A stretch of DNA of 64,000 bases from Scylla paramamosain (GCF_035594125.1 NW_026973673.1:931001-995000); one strand, 5' to 3'. Numbered from the stretch's first letter, positions 25,801-53,882 are shown. Notes: generated from the letters alone by a model not told the origin. A program made the numbers and translations.

Positions 25801-28800
25801 AGGAGGAGGCAGTAGACACCTGCTAAAACAATAATTACTCCCAGTGAGGTCTAAAGCACTGGATCAGGGGGTACTGTGAACTTATCATTAAACCTAGCTG
25901 TGATCTCACTGAACTTTTCCTTTTGTGTCTCACAACACAAGGGGGCAGTCACAGCCTGCCCTATAAAGACAACTCTCTTCCTCCACACAAAACTACAAGC
26001 ACCTAATAACACACACAACCTTCACTCAAAATTTCAAAATTCATGGCAACTCCTACACCAGCTTTGGAGTCCTCATCTGGGGAGGGGACCACAAATGTCC
26101 CCTGGTTGGACTGCTCTGCTGATGACGACCCTAAGTATCTTGACACCCCCTCAATTTTTTCTTCATTTACTTCTGCAACATTTGTGATCTAAGATCTAAT
26201 TTTCAATCTGTAGAACACCACCTCTCCTCTTCTAAACCTCATCTTCTTTTCCTCACTGAAATTCAGGTGCCTGAGGCAACTGACAGTAGCTCTTTTTTCT
26301 GTTCCCTCCTACTTTCTCTATCCTCATTTTCAATCCAAAGCTGGATGTTGCATTTATGTGCACAACAATTTAACCTGCTCTCATGTCCATGCTCTTGAAT
26401 CTTCCGAGTTTTCCACTATCTGGCTACGACTACAGAGTCACTCTCAAACTAAATTTATCTGTGCTGTACATTTCTCACCTAACTCCTCTGACTATAAGAA
26501 ATTCTTTGACTACTTAATTTCCAAAGTGGAGCACATTCTGACACTCTTCCCTTTTTGCAGAGATCTCCATTCTTGGAGACTTCAGTGTTCACCATCAGCT
26601 TTGGCTCTCCTCTCCCTTCACTGACCATCCTGGTGAACTAGCCTTCAACTTTGCTATCCTCCACGACCTAGAGCAATTGGTGCAACACCCTACTTGTATT
26701 TCTGACCATCTTGGAGATATGCCCAACATTCTTGACTTCTTCCTGACCTCTAATCCTTCTATTTATGCTGTCGCCCTCTCTATTCCATTGAGCTCCTCCG
26801 ATCACAGTCTCATATCTGTATCTTGTCCTATCACTCCAATCCCTCCTTAGGATCCCCCTAAGCAAAGGTGCCTCTGGCATTTTGCCTCTGCTAGTTGGGG
26901 GGACCTGAGGAGGTATTTTGCTGATTCTCCTTGGAATGACTACTGCTTCTGTGTCAGAGACCCGTCTTTGTGTGCTGAATGCATAACAGAGGTGATAGTG
27001 TCTGGCATGGAGGCGTACATTCCTCACTCTTTTTCTCGGACTAAACCTTCCAAACCTTGGTTGAACACAGCTTGTTCTCGTGCTATACATGATAGAGAGG
27101 TGGCCCACAAAAGGTACTTAGGCCTTCCATCACCAGAATCTCATGCACTTTATATTTCTGTCTGGAACCATGCCAAGTCTGTTCTCCATCTAGTCAAAAA
27201 CTCCTTCGTTAATAGAAAGTGTCAAAATCTTTCAAGATCTAACTACCCTCATGACTCTGACATCTAGCCAAAAATATCTCCTGGCATCTAGCCAAAAATA
27301 TCTTCAATAACTTTGCTTCTTCTTCTTCTTTCCCTCCTTTATTTCAACCAGATAGCACCACTACCATCACATCTATTTCTAAAGCTGAACTCTTTGCTCA
27401 AACCTTTGCTAAAAACTCTACCTTGAACGATTCTGGGCTTGTTCCTCCCTCTCCTCCACCCTCTAACTACTTCATGCTACCTATTAAAATTCTTCGCAAT
27501 GATGTTTTCCATGCCCTTGCTGGCCTAAACCCTTGAAAGGCTTATGGACCTGATGGGATCCCTCCTATTGTTCTCTGAAACTGTGCCTCCGTGCTTGCAC
27601 CTTGCCCAGTCAAACTCTTTCAGCACTGTCTGTCAACATCTACCTTTCCTTCTTGCTGAAAGTTTGCCTACATTCAGCCTGTTCCTAAAAAGGGTGACCG
27701 TTCTCCCTCAAACTACTGTCCTATTGCTTTAATTTCCTGCCTATCTAAAGTTTTTTAATCTATCCTCAACAGGAAGATACTTAAACATCTGTCACTTCAC
27801 AAACTTCTATCTGATTGCCAGTATGGGTTCCGTCAAAGCCGCTCTACTGGTGATCCTCTGGCTTTCCTTACTGAGTCTTGGTCATCCTCTTTTAGAGATT
27901 TTGGTGAAACTTTTGCTGTTGCCTTGGACATATCAAAACCTCCTGATAGAGTCTGGCACAAAGTCTTGATTTCCAAATTACCCCCCTATGGCTTCTATCT
28001 TTCTCTCAAGTTTCCTTTCTGACCGTTCTATTGCTGCTGTGGTAGACGGTCACTGTTCTTCTCCTAAATCTATTAACAGTGGTGTTCCTCAGGGTTCTGT
28101 CCTGTCACCCACTCTCTTCTTGTTATTCATCAATGACCTTGTAAACCAAATTTCCTACCCTGTCCACTCCTACGCTGATGATACCATCCTGCACTTTTCC
28201 ATGTCTTTTTATAGACGTCCAACCCTTCAGGAGGTAAACATTTCAATCAGGGAAGCCACAGAATGCCTGACTTGTGATCTTTCTAAAATTTCTGATTGGG
28301 GCAGAGCAAACTTGGTATTGTTCAATGCCTCAAAAACTCAATTCCTCCATCTATCAACTCAACACTACCTTCCAGACAGCTATCTCCTCTTCTTTAGTGA
28401 CACTCATCTGTCCCCCTCTTCTACACTGAACATCCTTGGTCTGTCCTTTACTTATAATCTGAACTGGAAACTTCACATCTCATCTCTAGCTAAAACAGCT
28501 TCTATGAAGTTAGGTGTTCTGAGATGTCTCTGCCAGTTTTCTCATCCCCCAGCTGCTAACTCTGTACAAGGGCCTTATCCGTCCATGTATGGAGTATGCT
28601 TCACATGTCTGGGGAGGTTCCACTCATGCCGCTCTTCTAGACAGGGTGGAATGAAAAAGTTTTCGTCTCATCAACTCCTCTCCTCTAACTGACTGTCTTC
28701 AGCCTTTCTCATCGCCGCAATGTTGCATCTCTAGCTGTCTTCTACCGCTATTTTCATGCTAACTGCTCTTCTGATCTTGCTAACTGCATGCTTCCCCTCC

Positions 28801-29102
28801 TTCCACAGCCTTGCTGCACAAGACTCTTCTTTCTCTCACCCCTATTCTGTCCACCTCTCTAATGCAAGAGTTAACCATTATACTCAATTATTGATCCCTT
28901 TCTTTGGTAAACTCTGGAACTCCCTGTCTGCTTCTGTATTTCCACCTTCCTATGAATTGAATTCCTTCAAGAGGGAGGTTTCAAGACACTTATCCTTCAA
29001 TTTTTTTACTTTTCTGGGACTGGCATCTCGGTGGGCTTTTTTTTTTTATTGGATTTTCGTTGCCCTTGGCCAGTGTCCCTCCTACATAAAAAAAAAAAAA
29101 AA
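25801..29102 (+). mobile_element. Jockey-like LINE, full-length but decayed copy nested in CR1-like copy 2
   Basis: The copy starts AGGAGGAGGCAGTAGACACC and ends in oligo(A) at about 29,088-29,102. The endonuclease region (26,040-26,900) is broken by several stops and frameshifts. Recognisable pieces are [20 protein letters not shown] and the [20 protein letters not shown] linker at about 27,120-27,180. The RT (27,540-28,690) includes FLSDRSIAAVVDGHCSSPKS, GVPQGSVLSPTLF, SYADDTILHF and [12 protein letters not shown]. The C-terminus shifts frame near 28,550. The protein is not functional. It is more diverged than the copy at 37.4-40.8 kb. Confidence 0.88.
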
Positions 29103-30618
29103 CACTATTCAAGGACACTGGTCTTCAATATCTTGTTTGGTACTCCATCTGGATCAGATGCTTTAATTACTTCAAGTTTTTCCATCATCTTTAATATTTC
29201 CTCATAACTGACTGGGACTGCACTCAGTATATATCTCACCAACTTATCCCTTCCAGCATCAAACTCCCCTTCCACAGTAAATAACAATCTGAAACTATTG
29301 TTCATAACATCCACCATGTCCTGTTTGGGTTCATTTATACACTTATCTATTATATCTCTTTTGTAGTTTCTTTTCTCCATTCTTATTATCTCAATGTACT
29401 TGTTTCTAGCATCAGTATATTCCTCCCATATGCTCTCAGTTTTCCTCTTCTTCCATCTATTCCAAGCATTTGATTTACAATTTGTAGTTTCTTTGCATTA
29501 TGTATTGAACCATTCTTTACCCTTTCTACATCTCACTCCTCCTTTAGGTACAAATTTCTCCACAGCAGAATTATATTTCCTTATAAATTCATCTCATTTT
29601 CTGGAACATCTACATCTTCAAAGTCTTTCCAGCCCATGGCAACAAACTACTTTCTTAATTTTTCAAAATCATCTTTACTATATTTAAATCTTCTTACCTT
29701 ATAATTTTCATCAGTGATTAATTACATTTTCATTTTTCAAATTAAATTCCATCAACATGTGATCACTTTTACCTAGAGGGCTATCATAGTGTATTGTTTC
29801 AATAATTTCCATGTCCTTGGTAAACACTAAATCAAGTCTTGATGGTTTATCTCTTCCACTAAATCTTATATCACAGTCTACCCACTGAGTCATCAAGTTT
29901 TCCACTGTTCAGGTTAACAGTCTATTACTCCATGAGGTCTCACTTCTAGTAGTTGTCAGTGTTTCCCACTTTATCTCCTTACAACTAAAATCACCAACAA
30001 TAACTATATCACTACTTTCCATCACTATCTTTTCAAGACCTTTTAACACATCTACCAACGTCTCTTCGTGCTCTTCTTTTTGCCAAGCATTGGTCACAGG
30101 TGGCACATACACTCCTACATAATTCATTATCCTTTCTTTTCCACTTCTAATCATCACTTGTAGAATTTCAGACTTGTCTTCACTTTTTATTACCCTCTCC
30201 ACTTCAACACACTTCAGAATGATCACTCCCCCCTCCTCCCTTGTCACTTCTGTTTTTCACCCATAAATCATATTTACCAGTGTCAGGAGTTCCCCATTCA
30301 TTTTTCCATTTTGTCTCACATAATACAGCAACATCTGGTGAGGTTCTGTTTAATAACTCATTTAATTCCATCTTTGTTGACATTAATCCATTTACATTAG
30401 TATAACATACTGTTTGATGTACCATTTCTTTATTCTCATGTCTCTTACTCTTCAGAAAAACTTGTCTTTTTGTTTAGCCTCATCTATCAGCTCCTTTTGC
30501 TTCAACCTTTCAATCTCATCCATATCCCTGTTTATCCATACATTTTTATATTCTTCATCTCCAGACAACCTCCAAGACCCACTAATTACCTCTTCTGCTT
30601 GTACCTACATTGCAAACT
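29103..30618 (-). mobile_element. CR1-like LINE copy 2, 5' part (endonuclease and linker)
   Basis: Continues CR1-like copy 2 on the minus strand. The first endonuclease piece reads CYTNVNGLMSTKMELNELL, PDVAVLCETKWK and KYDLWVKNRSDKGGG (30,425-30,204). The next reads YVGVYVPPVTNAW and VIVGDFSCKEIKWE (30,247-29,909), then RLDLVFTKD and SPLGKSDHMLMEF (29,905-29,711). The linker reaches SDPDGVPNKILK near 29,130. About 65 codons expected between this point and KLCERTIKERW on the other side of the insertion are missing. The 5' end is truncated in ORF1 at about 30,618. Confidence 0.85.
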
Positions 30619-30620
30619 TT

Positions 30621-30652
<32 letters not shown>

Positions 30653-30682
30653 CAGATATACACACAGCTCTGCAACACACAC

Positions 30683-30776
<94 letters not shown>
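30619..30776. repeat. (GT)n and (AC)n microsatellites
   Basis: GT at 30,619-30,653 and AC at 30,685-30,776, separated by a short unique segment. They are opposite in orientation and could pair as a hairpin. Confidence 0.95.
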
Positions 30777-30781
<5 letters not shown>

Positions 30782-30869
30782 CCAAATCAGGCAGTTAAAA
30801 AATTAAAGACCTGTTGTTGTTTGAGATCCCTTACCACTCCTCGTACTCTCCTTTTGTCTTATCCCACAG

Positions 30870-47169
<16,300 letters not shown>

Positions 47170-47203
47170 GTACGTGGAGTCCTCTCGAGTATTGGTGTCA
47201 GTC

Positions 47204-47546
<343 letters not shown>

Positions 47547-47787
47547 AGGAAAGTCTTGTATACTGATGTACATATTTATGGAAGTTAGGATAAAATGTAT
47601 TGCATGTTGATGTACTGTTTAAAAGCTCAATACCTCACACTACAGACTATTAAAGATGCAGAATCCTTGCTGAACCATCACTGGAACCATGAAAACACCC
47701 CTGAAAACACCATAACAACTGAAAGTATTGGAGGTAAGAGAGAGCAAAACATTTGGGAGTGCAGTTTATTATCTGTCTCCCATACAG

Positions 47788-47894
47788 GACTGGTGGTGTA
47801 TCCCTCACATCTGGTCATCAAGGAGTACCCCATGGTCAAGTCCTTGCACACCGATCCGTTCTGATGGAAGCAGTTGGAGGGTGTGGAGGATGGG
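47788..47894 (+). pseudogene. Fibrocystin-like module exon K (in-frame stop)
   Basis: Acceptor CCCATACAG, phase 1 type. Encodes LVVYPSHLVIKEYPMVKSLH, then TDPF, then TGA, then WKQLEGVEDG before a GTGAGA donor. Its start is closely related to exon Q at 51,648 (LVVYPENLEIQENSVTKN). No upstream exon ending in phase 1 was found, so its splicing partner is missing. Confidence 0.45.
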
Positions 47895-48306
47895 GTGAGA
47901 ATGACTGTCCTTATCGCCCATCCGTTATATCCTTCAGTATCTTCTTTTCTTCACCTGCACTGTGTTTTTTCCTCTTGCATCCTTCAGTAATATTGTTTTC
48001 TTCATGCCTCCTGTGTTCTTTTTGCTTCTGTTTTATCCTTCATTATACCTTTCTGTTATATCCTTCAGTGATATCCTTTTTCTCCTCCTGCAGTGTATTC
48101 TTTTTCCCTCTTATCATATCATGTATCCTTCAATGATATCTTTTCTTCATCTTTGCTGTATTCTTTTTCCTCTACCTTATCCTTCATTATCCATTTCTTC
48201 ACTCATTCTGTATTCCTCTTTCTTCTTTCTTTAATGCACACTTTCCTCCACACACACAATTTAAACCTTTCTATCATGCATAGTTACCCTCACCCCCTCC
48301 TTGCCC

Positions 48307-48310
<4 letters not shown>

Positions 48311-48379
<69 letters not shown>
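48311..48379. repeat. (AC)n microsatellite
   Basis: 69 bp of CA, 30 bp before the exon L acceptor. Confidence 0.97.
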
Positions 48380-48381
<2 letters not shown>

Positions 48382-48409
48382 TTAATGATGTTATGGTGAT
48401 GTGACACAG

Positions 48410-48539
48410 TTGGAGGATGGAGTGCTGAGTATGTTGCTGCAGTCAGTAGACATGCTGGCTGCTGGCTGACGGAGTGTACTGTGGCCCCGTTGATTTCACT
48501 CTCAGCAATGACTCCAAGAAGACCATAGCAGAGTACCAG
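48410..48539 (+). pseudogene. Fibrocystin-like module exon L (frameshift)
   Basis: Acceptor GTGACACAG. The first frame reads LEDGVLSMLLQSVDMLAAG and then TGA. After a one-base shift the frame reads LADGVYCGPVDFTLSNDSKK, TIAEYQ, and meets the GTGTGT donor in phase 0, matching exon M. It is homologous to exon L' at 52,346, which keeps CPVTFAPVTSGSSKKGVASF. Confidence 0.45.
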
Positions 48540-48873
48540 GTGTGTATTGTGAAGAGGTGAATTGAATGGCTGTATTTTTCATTCTTTCTTCTGTGGTAAA
48601 AGAATGTCAAAAAGCAAGCTCATTCATCGCTTTCTTGTCTTCCTGTAGTCATTTTCATTGCTTTTATATTGTTTCCACTAATTCTCTCTTCCTCTACTTC
48701 CTACAGTCACTTTCATTTAAGTTTTCTATTCATTTCACTAATTCTTTTCACTCTCTATTTCTTATAGCCATTTTCACTACTCTTTCTTATTCTCCTCTCT
48801 CCCTCCATGTCTCACAGCCATTTTCATCGTCCTTTTCTAGTTCACTAATTCTTCTCACTTCCTCTGCTTCAAG

Positions 48874-49305
48874 ATAACTGGACCACAGGAGCATGTTGCC
48901 ACAGCTCTAGGGAAACTGTGCACATCCCTCAGCAGTAACATAGCTATCCCAGTAGTGACAGGATACTTAGACACTCACTACAATGCAAGGAAAGTTTACG
49001 TCGAGGACCAGATCTTGCGCTGCTCTTGGAGAAACATTGTGCATCTCTTGAACAAGAGTGAGACTGGGGACCCTCTTCTAGATAATCGGAATGGTTCTGA
49101 AGTTAGCCTTGTGTCTTCTGTCCCTAAGGATCCTCCAGTCCTTGCATCTCCCCTTTGGCACCATATCTTGTGCTGCTCTCAGAAAAAAGTGCTTCTCTGG
49201 AATGAAACTGAGAGTGAGGATGGTGTTTCAGGTGCTGGGAATAGTACTGAACTTAGTCTCATTTCTGGTGTCCCTGTGCATCTCCCAGTCCTTATATTAA
49301 TGTGA
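48874..49305 (+). CDS. Fibrocystin-like module exon M, possible 3'-terminal frame
   Basis: A pyrimidine-rich acceptor ending GCTTCAAG. Encodes ITGPQEHVATALGKLCTSLS, then VVTGYLDTHYNARKVYVEDQ, then two imperfect copies of a segment of about 50 residues. Copy 1 reads ILRCSWRNIVHLLNKSE ... GSEVSLVSSVP; copy 2 reads ILCCSQKKVLLWNETESE ... STELSLISGVP. It ends at a TGA at 49,303-49,305. NKS, NGS, NET and NST are potential N-glycosylation sites. Exon M' at 52,668 is its paralogue. Whether it is a real terminal exon or runs past a missed donor is unclear. Confidence 0.45.
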   Translation: MTGPQEHVATALGKLCTSLSSNIAIPVVTGYLDTHYNARKVYVEDQILRCSWRNIVHLLNKSETGDPLLDNRNGSEVSLVSSVPKDPPVLASPLWHHILCCSQKKVLLWNETESEDGVSGAGNSTELSLISGVPVHLPVLILM

Positions 49306-49508
49306 TGTCTTGCTAACTCTCATGCTGTCTCACTCAGTTTGGTACAATTGTTTACTGCAAGTTTAGAGTTTAGTTTTCAATGTAAGGTCACTGATAGTAA
49401 AAGGAGTGGTTGAATGCTTCTCTTTCTCATCTTGTCTTCCTTTTCCTTGTCTTCTTCCTCATTTACTTGCATTTCTCTCATTCTCTACCTCCTGGTCTTT
49501 TCCTTCAT

Positions 49509-49641
<133 letters not shown>

Positions 49642-49642
49642 G

Positions 49643-49766
49643 CACAAGGATGGCCAAGGAAATCCTTCTCAAATACCCAGAGATCCTCCATGCCGCTCAC
49701 CCCTTCTTCCTCTCCCTCAAGTTTGTGGGTGCTGGTGGCTCTCTCCTGGATGGAGCAGTTTTCGTG
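49643..49766 (+). CDS. Fibrocystin-like module exon N
   Basis: The acceptor is (TC)n-TGCAG. Encodes TRMAKEILLKYPEILHAAHP, then FFLSLKFVGAGGSLLDGAVF and V, ending at a GTGAGA donor in phase 0. It resembles exon H (MVLQQPSIVQAGQPTTITVHFV-KDSGLVLNGLAF) in length, phase out and the spacing of FV-x-GGSLLDGAVF, so the two look like paralogous modules. Confidence 0.5.
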
Positions 49767-50030
49767 GTGAGACACACAAGAAACCTTAACTCTCATGCCT
49801 TGGGTCTTATGGGAACTGTTTTCAAAGAGAAAGAGTCTGGTTTGTGGTAAGACACACTTGGGAACCTTAACTTTTATCCCCATATTGTGAAATGCCTGAG
49901 GTGTTATGAGAACTGTTTTCAAAGAGGAGTCTGGTTTGTGGTAGGAAGTGCGGGGAATCTTAACTTTTATCCCCATATTGTGAAATGCCTGAGGTGTTAA
50001 TGGAACTGTTTTAAAAGAGGAGTCTGGTTT
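49764..50030 (+). repeat. Three tandem units starting at the exon N splice donor
   Basis: Units begin GTGGTGAGACACAC (49,764), GTGGTAAGACACAC (49,844) and GTGGTAGGAAGTGC (49,938), each about 80-94 bp and ending GGAGTCTGGTTT or AGAGTCTGGTTT. Units 2 and 3 share TTAACTTTTATCCCCATATT. Each unit carries a GT that looks like a splice donor. Confidence 0.85.
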
Positions 50031-50341
50031 TTATGATTGGTGATTGATGATGCAGAATATTATTAACTATTTCCTGAATCATGAAAAAATGTCCTTGAAA
50101 ATCCCATCAGCTTTCATAAGGACTGTTTTCATGATAATGAGTCAGGTTCTCATAGGTGTTTCTTTCTTCTGGTGATGCAGAATACTTGTTAAACTATCAC
50201 CAGAATCATGAAGTACCCTTGAAAATTCCAGTAAGTGTTTCTAAAGGTCACTGAGATGGTTAGTCCAGTGACTGTGTGTTTTGTTGTTTTCTTGTGTACA
50301 TTTTGTCTCTCATTCCACGTAGTTCTCTTGTTTCTTCTCAG

Positions 50342-50377
50342 GATCAAAAGATATTGATTGAGATACTGGGGAGGGAT
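50342..50377 (+). CDS. Candidate micro-exon I' of the fibrocystin-like module
   Basis: Acceptor TTTCTTCTCAG, 12 codons (DQKILIEILGRD), strong GTGAGT donor. It sits where exon I (TFVGKLLAKTAEG) would be expected after an exon H-like unit. The outgoing phase does not fit exon O, so something is missing or mis-assigned. Confidence 0.3.
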
Positions 50378-50400
50378 GTGAGTGCATGCCCAAGGCGAGG

Positions 50401-50438
<38 letters not shown>

Positions 50439-50655
50439 TGTGTGTGCGTGTTTTATGCACAGACAGAAAACATGTAATTTTTGTATCATTCCAACATTTT
50501 CCTCTTCTCAATTTTCCTGTTGCCCTTCCAGATATTCAGCTTTTCTTTGTTCCTTCAGTGAAAAATCTCCCTTTCCTTAACTCTGTTGTATCCCCTCAAT
50601 ATCCAGCCTTTGTTTGTCCCTGCAATAATGGATCTTTTCTGTGTATTTCCTCCAG

Positions 50656-50789
50656 GATCTATTTACCTGAGAACAACTTGTCAACAATTCCTGTGGATGT
50701 CGTCATCAGCGAGGTCAGTGTTAGATACCAACTTGCTGCTCAGGTGTCTGTTGTACCTGCTGGTTGGCATCTCCACTTTGTCTCTCCTG
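50656..50789 (+). CDS. Fibrocystin-like module exon O
   Basis: Acceptor TTTCCTCCAG, donor GTAAGC. Encodes IYLPENNLSTIPVDVVISEV, then SVRYQLAAQVSVVPAGWHLH and FVSPG. It is clearly related to exon J (LYVPDEAVSMLTFENVIFEA, PDVRQQLIAKVAVVSASW). Phase 1 out, matching exon P. Confidence 0.6.
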
Positions 50790-50993
50790 GTAAGCAAGTA
50801 TGTATGTGTATGTGTATCTATTGATTTATTTCTGTGTGTATTGTGTCTGTCTATCTGTGTGAATGTGGAGAGTTTGGGGTGAATCTTGCTTGATACCTGA
50901 TGTGGATGGATTGCTGTGTGCCTCTCAGTGCAGCAGCCTGTCAGTCCAGACGGCATTTGACAGCTGTTTCTCACTCCACATATTTACACAAAG

Positions 50994-51188
50994 GTGCTGA
51001 CAGATTAGCAGCAGGAGTGGGAACTGCAGTGGCTGTAACTCATATGACTTCACTGGTACCAATCCAGACCACCTGGCTTCCCCAGGGACAGGCTTGTGTC
51101 ACCCTGACCTTACCTCTACCTATACATCTACCACTGCACTACATTTGGAATCTGGTTGAGTACATGTACTCAGACCCAAGCCTGATGT
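50994..51188 (+). CDS. Fibrocystin-like module exon P
   Basis: The acceptor (TTTACACAAAG) completes a Gly codon from exon O. Encodes ADRLAAGVGTAVAVTHMTSL, then VPIQTTWLPQGQACVTLTLP, then LPLHYIWNLVEYMYSDPSLM. The donor is a perfect GTAAGT at 51,189, at once followed by (GT)n. Phase 1 out, matching exon Q. Confidence 0.6.
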
Positions 51189-51190
51189 GT

Positions 51191-51192
<2 letters not shown>

Positions 51193-51270
<78 letters not shown>
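51193..51270. repeat. (GT)n directly after the exon P donor
   Basis: 78 bp of GT starting four bases into the intron. Confidence 0.97.
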
Positions 51271-51271
<1 letters not shown>

Positions 51272-51543
51272 TTTGTCTATCTCTGTTGAAATCAAGTCAT
51301 TGTTGTGTCTTGGAGGGAATAAGTGTGTGTATGTGACTATCTATCTATTTATCTATCTATTTGTGTTTAAATAAAGTTGTTGGTAGCATCTGAGGGAATG
51401 AGAGGAGTGTGAGCTCAGTATGATGTGCAAGGAGTTTATGGATGTTTTAACGTTTTGTAATATAAGTATTTATTAGTGTGCATATCTTTTTTTGCACGCA
51501 AGATTTTAATACCTTACTTTATCATTTTGTCTGCATCTAACAT

Positions 51544-51547
<4 letters not shown>

Positions 51548-51629
<82 letters not shown>
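51548..51629. repeat. (TC)n directly before the exon Q acceptor
   Basis: 82 bp of TC, then CACCAATTCTCCTTACAG and exon Q. Confidence 0.97.
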
Positions 51630-51631
<2 letters not shown>

Positions 51632-51647
51632 CCAATTCTCCTTACAG

Positions 51648-51757
51648 GCTTGGTGGTGTATCCTGAAAATTTGGAGATCCAGGAGAACTCTGTCACCAAG
51701 AACGTGTAAATGAATGTCATTGGGTGGCTGATGGCAGCTCCTCAAGTGAACCCAGAG
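51648..51757 (+). pseudogene. Fibrocystin-like module exon Q (in-frame stop)
   Basis: The acceptor completes a Cys codon from exon P. Encodes LVVYPENLEIQENSVTKNV, then TAA at 51,707-51,709, then MNVIGWLMAAPQVNPE before a GTGAGG donor. The stop might be a GAA to TAA change. Alternatively, a weak donor at GTGTAA (51,704) would end the exon just before it. Confidence 0.45.
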
Positions 51758-52019
51758 GTGAGGGAGGCTGTCACTGGGTCTTGGAGGGAGCAGGGAAGCA
51801 GGGGTTAGAGTGAAGATGTTTAGAAAAGAGGGATGCAGCACTGTGGTTGTGAAGAGTAGCCATCATTTTCATTTTAAGGGTGTTTTAAAGCTATTTGGCT
51901 TGTAGTGCCACTGAGACTATCCCTTTCCACTGGGGACTCAAAATAAGAATAAAGACAGACTTTGTATTCTGAGTGTTAATGAAAGTAAGAATAATAATCA
52001 GAAATAGCAACCATTATCA

Positions 52020-52278
52020 CTATCCTGTTTCTTCATGTCAAGCTTGATAAAGTTAGATTTAAAAAAGAAATAGGAAGGAACTGGTTTTCAGATGGAGTGA
52101 TAGATGAATGAAATAGACTCGGTAGTTAGGTTAGTGCTGAGTCATTAGGGAGCTTTAAAAGATTAGACAAATTTATGCATGAGGATGATAGTGAAAATAG
52201 GTAAGCACATTTCATGCAGGGATTGCCATGTGTAAACCAGATGGCTTCTTGCAGTTTCCCTTGTGTTCTTACAATTAT
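52020..52278 (+). mobile_element. Third LINE family, 3'-end fragment (second copy)
   Basis: Shares with 41,788-42,022 (opposite strand) the AGGAAGGAACTGGTTTTCAG, ACAAATTTATGCATGAGGAT and GGATTGCCATGTGTAAACCA blocks, ending TTCCCTTGTGTTCTTAC. It keeps the C-terminal FKRLDKFMHEDDSE-like reading. Confidence 0.7.
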
Positions 52279-52345
52279 TATGCCACTGATATGATGCCAC
52301 AACACAATGGTAATGGTGGTGATGGTGTGTTCCCAAGTGATGCAG

Positions 52346-52447
52346 GTGATAATGGGGCTTGACATGAGTGTCAAGGGCATGTAGTGTCCCGTCACCTTTG
52401 CTCCTGTGACCTCTGGCTCTTCTAAAAAGGGAGTTGCATCCTTCACG
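52346..52447 (+). pseudogene. Fibrocystin-like module exon L' (in-frame stop)
   Basis: Acceptor AAGTGATGCAG, donor GTATTT, 34 codons in phase 0. Reads VIMGLDMSVKGM, then TAG, then CPVTFAPVTSGSSKKGVASF and T. It is homologous to exon L. Confidence 0.45.
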
Positions 52448-52489
52448 GTATTTTTATGTCTGATGGTGTGTAGTGGTAAGGATTATCCA

Positions 52490-52637
52490 AGATTGGAGAA
52501 GTGTCTTGGGACCTTCCTCATGAAAAAATTTGTCATAGGGAAAAGAAAATACAGAAGCAGGCAGGGAGTTCCAGAGTTTACTGGTGAAAAGGATGAAAAA
52601 TTAATAATGGTGAACTCTTGTATTGGAGAGGTGGACC
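52490..52637 (-). mobile_element. Jockey-like LINE fragment (C-terminal coding part)
   Basis: Matches the family on the minus strand: GCAGGCAGGGAGTTCCAGAG and TTTACTGGTGAAAAGGATGA correspond to the KLWNSLPAS and QSFIPFSGK coding segment. Internal piece only. Confidence 0.75.
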
Positions 52638-52667
52638 ACCACCATCACCACTACTTATTCTCCACAG

Positions 52668-52898
52668 ATCACTGGGCTAAAGTACAGCAAGATGAGTGCC
52701 TTGGAGAAGCTGTGCCTTGAGTTGAAGGCTGCAGTCACCATCAGAAAAGAGCAAAGCTGCAACAAGTCATCCAAGTACTTTGTCAAGAAGGTTTATGTTG
52801 AAGGCAACCTCCTGCACTGCTCTCAGGAGAACAGTGGGACTCATGACCGCCTCCAAGACCCACAGAGGATTGGAAGGCATAAATTCAATCTTGGATAA
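52668..52898 (+). CDS. Fibrocystin-like module exon M', possible 3' end
   Basis: Acceptor TTCTCCACAG, phase 0 as required by L'. Encodes ITGLKYSKMSALEKLCLELK, then CNKSSKYFVKKVYVEGNLLH, then CSQENSGTHDRLQDPQRIGR and a stop at 52,896-52,898. It is paralogous to exon M (ITGPQ ... KVYVEDQILRCSW). No transmembrane segment follows in the readable sequence. Confidence 0.5.
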   Translation: MTGLKYSKMSALEKLCLELKAAVTIRKEQSCNKSSKYFVKKVYVEGNLLHCSQENSGTHDRLQDPQRIGRHKFNLG

Positions 52899-53790
52899 CT
52901 ATTGACATTTAAAACTGGTGACTCCACTTGTCAGATTGTAGGTGGGAAAGTTTTAGGGTTGATTGATGGGAACATTGTTGATCTAAATTCTTTTTTGGTA
53001 AAGTACTGTAAATCACTTGCATGTGAAGTTTCAAATGGATGAAATAGCATGAATGGTATTGTAGTTGAATTGTTCTTTGTAGCTAGAAAAAAAAATTAGG
53101 GTCGATTGATGGGAAAACTATTGTTCAAAATCCTTTTATTGTAAACTAGATCATGTACATAGTTGTGAAATTTTTTTGGAAATGAAATAGCATGAATGAT
53201 GATGATGATGTTTGTGTTGTACTATGGGTAAACCATTGGAAAAAAATGTAGTAGTTATGAACAAAATTGGATTAACTAAACATCACTGAGGTTGTAGTTG
53301 TGAAATTTTGGTGTAAATTAATGTAAACAATGAAATACTTAATCATTAAAGTTTTAATCTTATATTAGGAGTCATTGGAAATTAGCTAAAATAAACACCC
53401 TTATATCATCTTAACCCTATAATGACTAACCAACTTTCCTCTCAAATCATAGCATAGTTTTAACACAAGTAAACAGTGCACAGCTTTGCCAAATGTTGTC
53501 ATAAATCTGTGTTGGAAATATAGTCTTCATCAAGCATTATTGTTGTGTGAGTTATCATTGCTGTCATGTGTTGTTTTAAGGAGACACTGATTTTGCAGTT
53601 TTTTTTTTTTTTTCTACACCTATTCAAAAGTTTAAAAATCTTTCAGTTTTCTGTGCATGTGTTCTAGTATCCTCTGCATTCTTTCTTGTCATTCTTTCAC
53701 ACTCAGAGCTAAATGCATTGAACTAACATTCCCATTCCTATTATTCAGCAACTCATGAAATTAACACCAGAGCAATTTGGTATGTTATGG

Positions 53791-53882
<92 letters not shown>

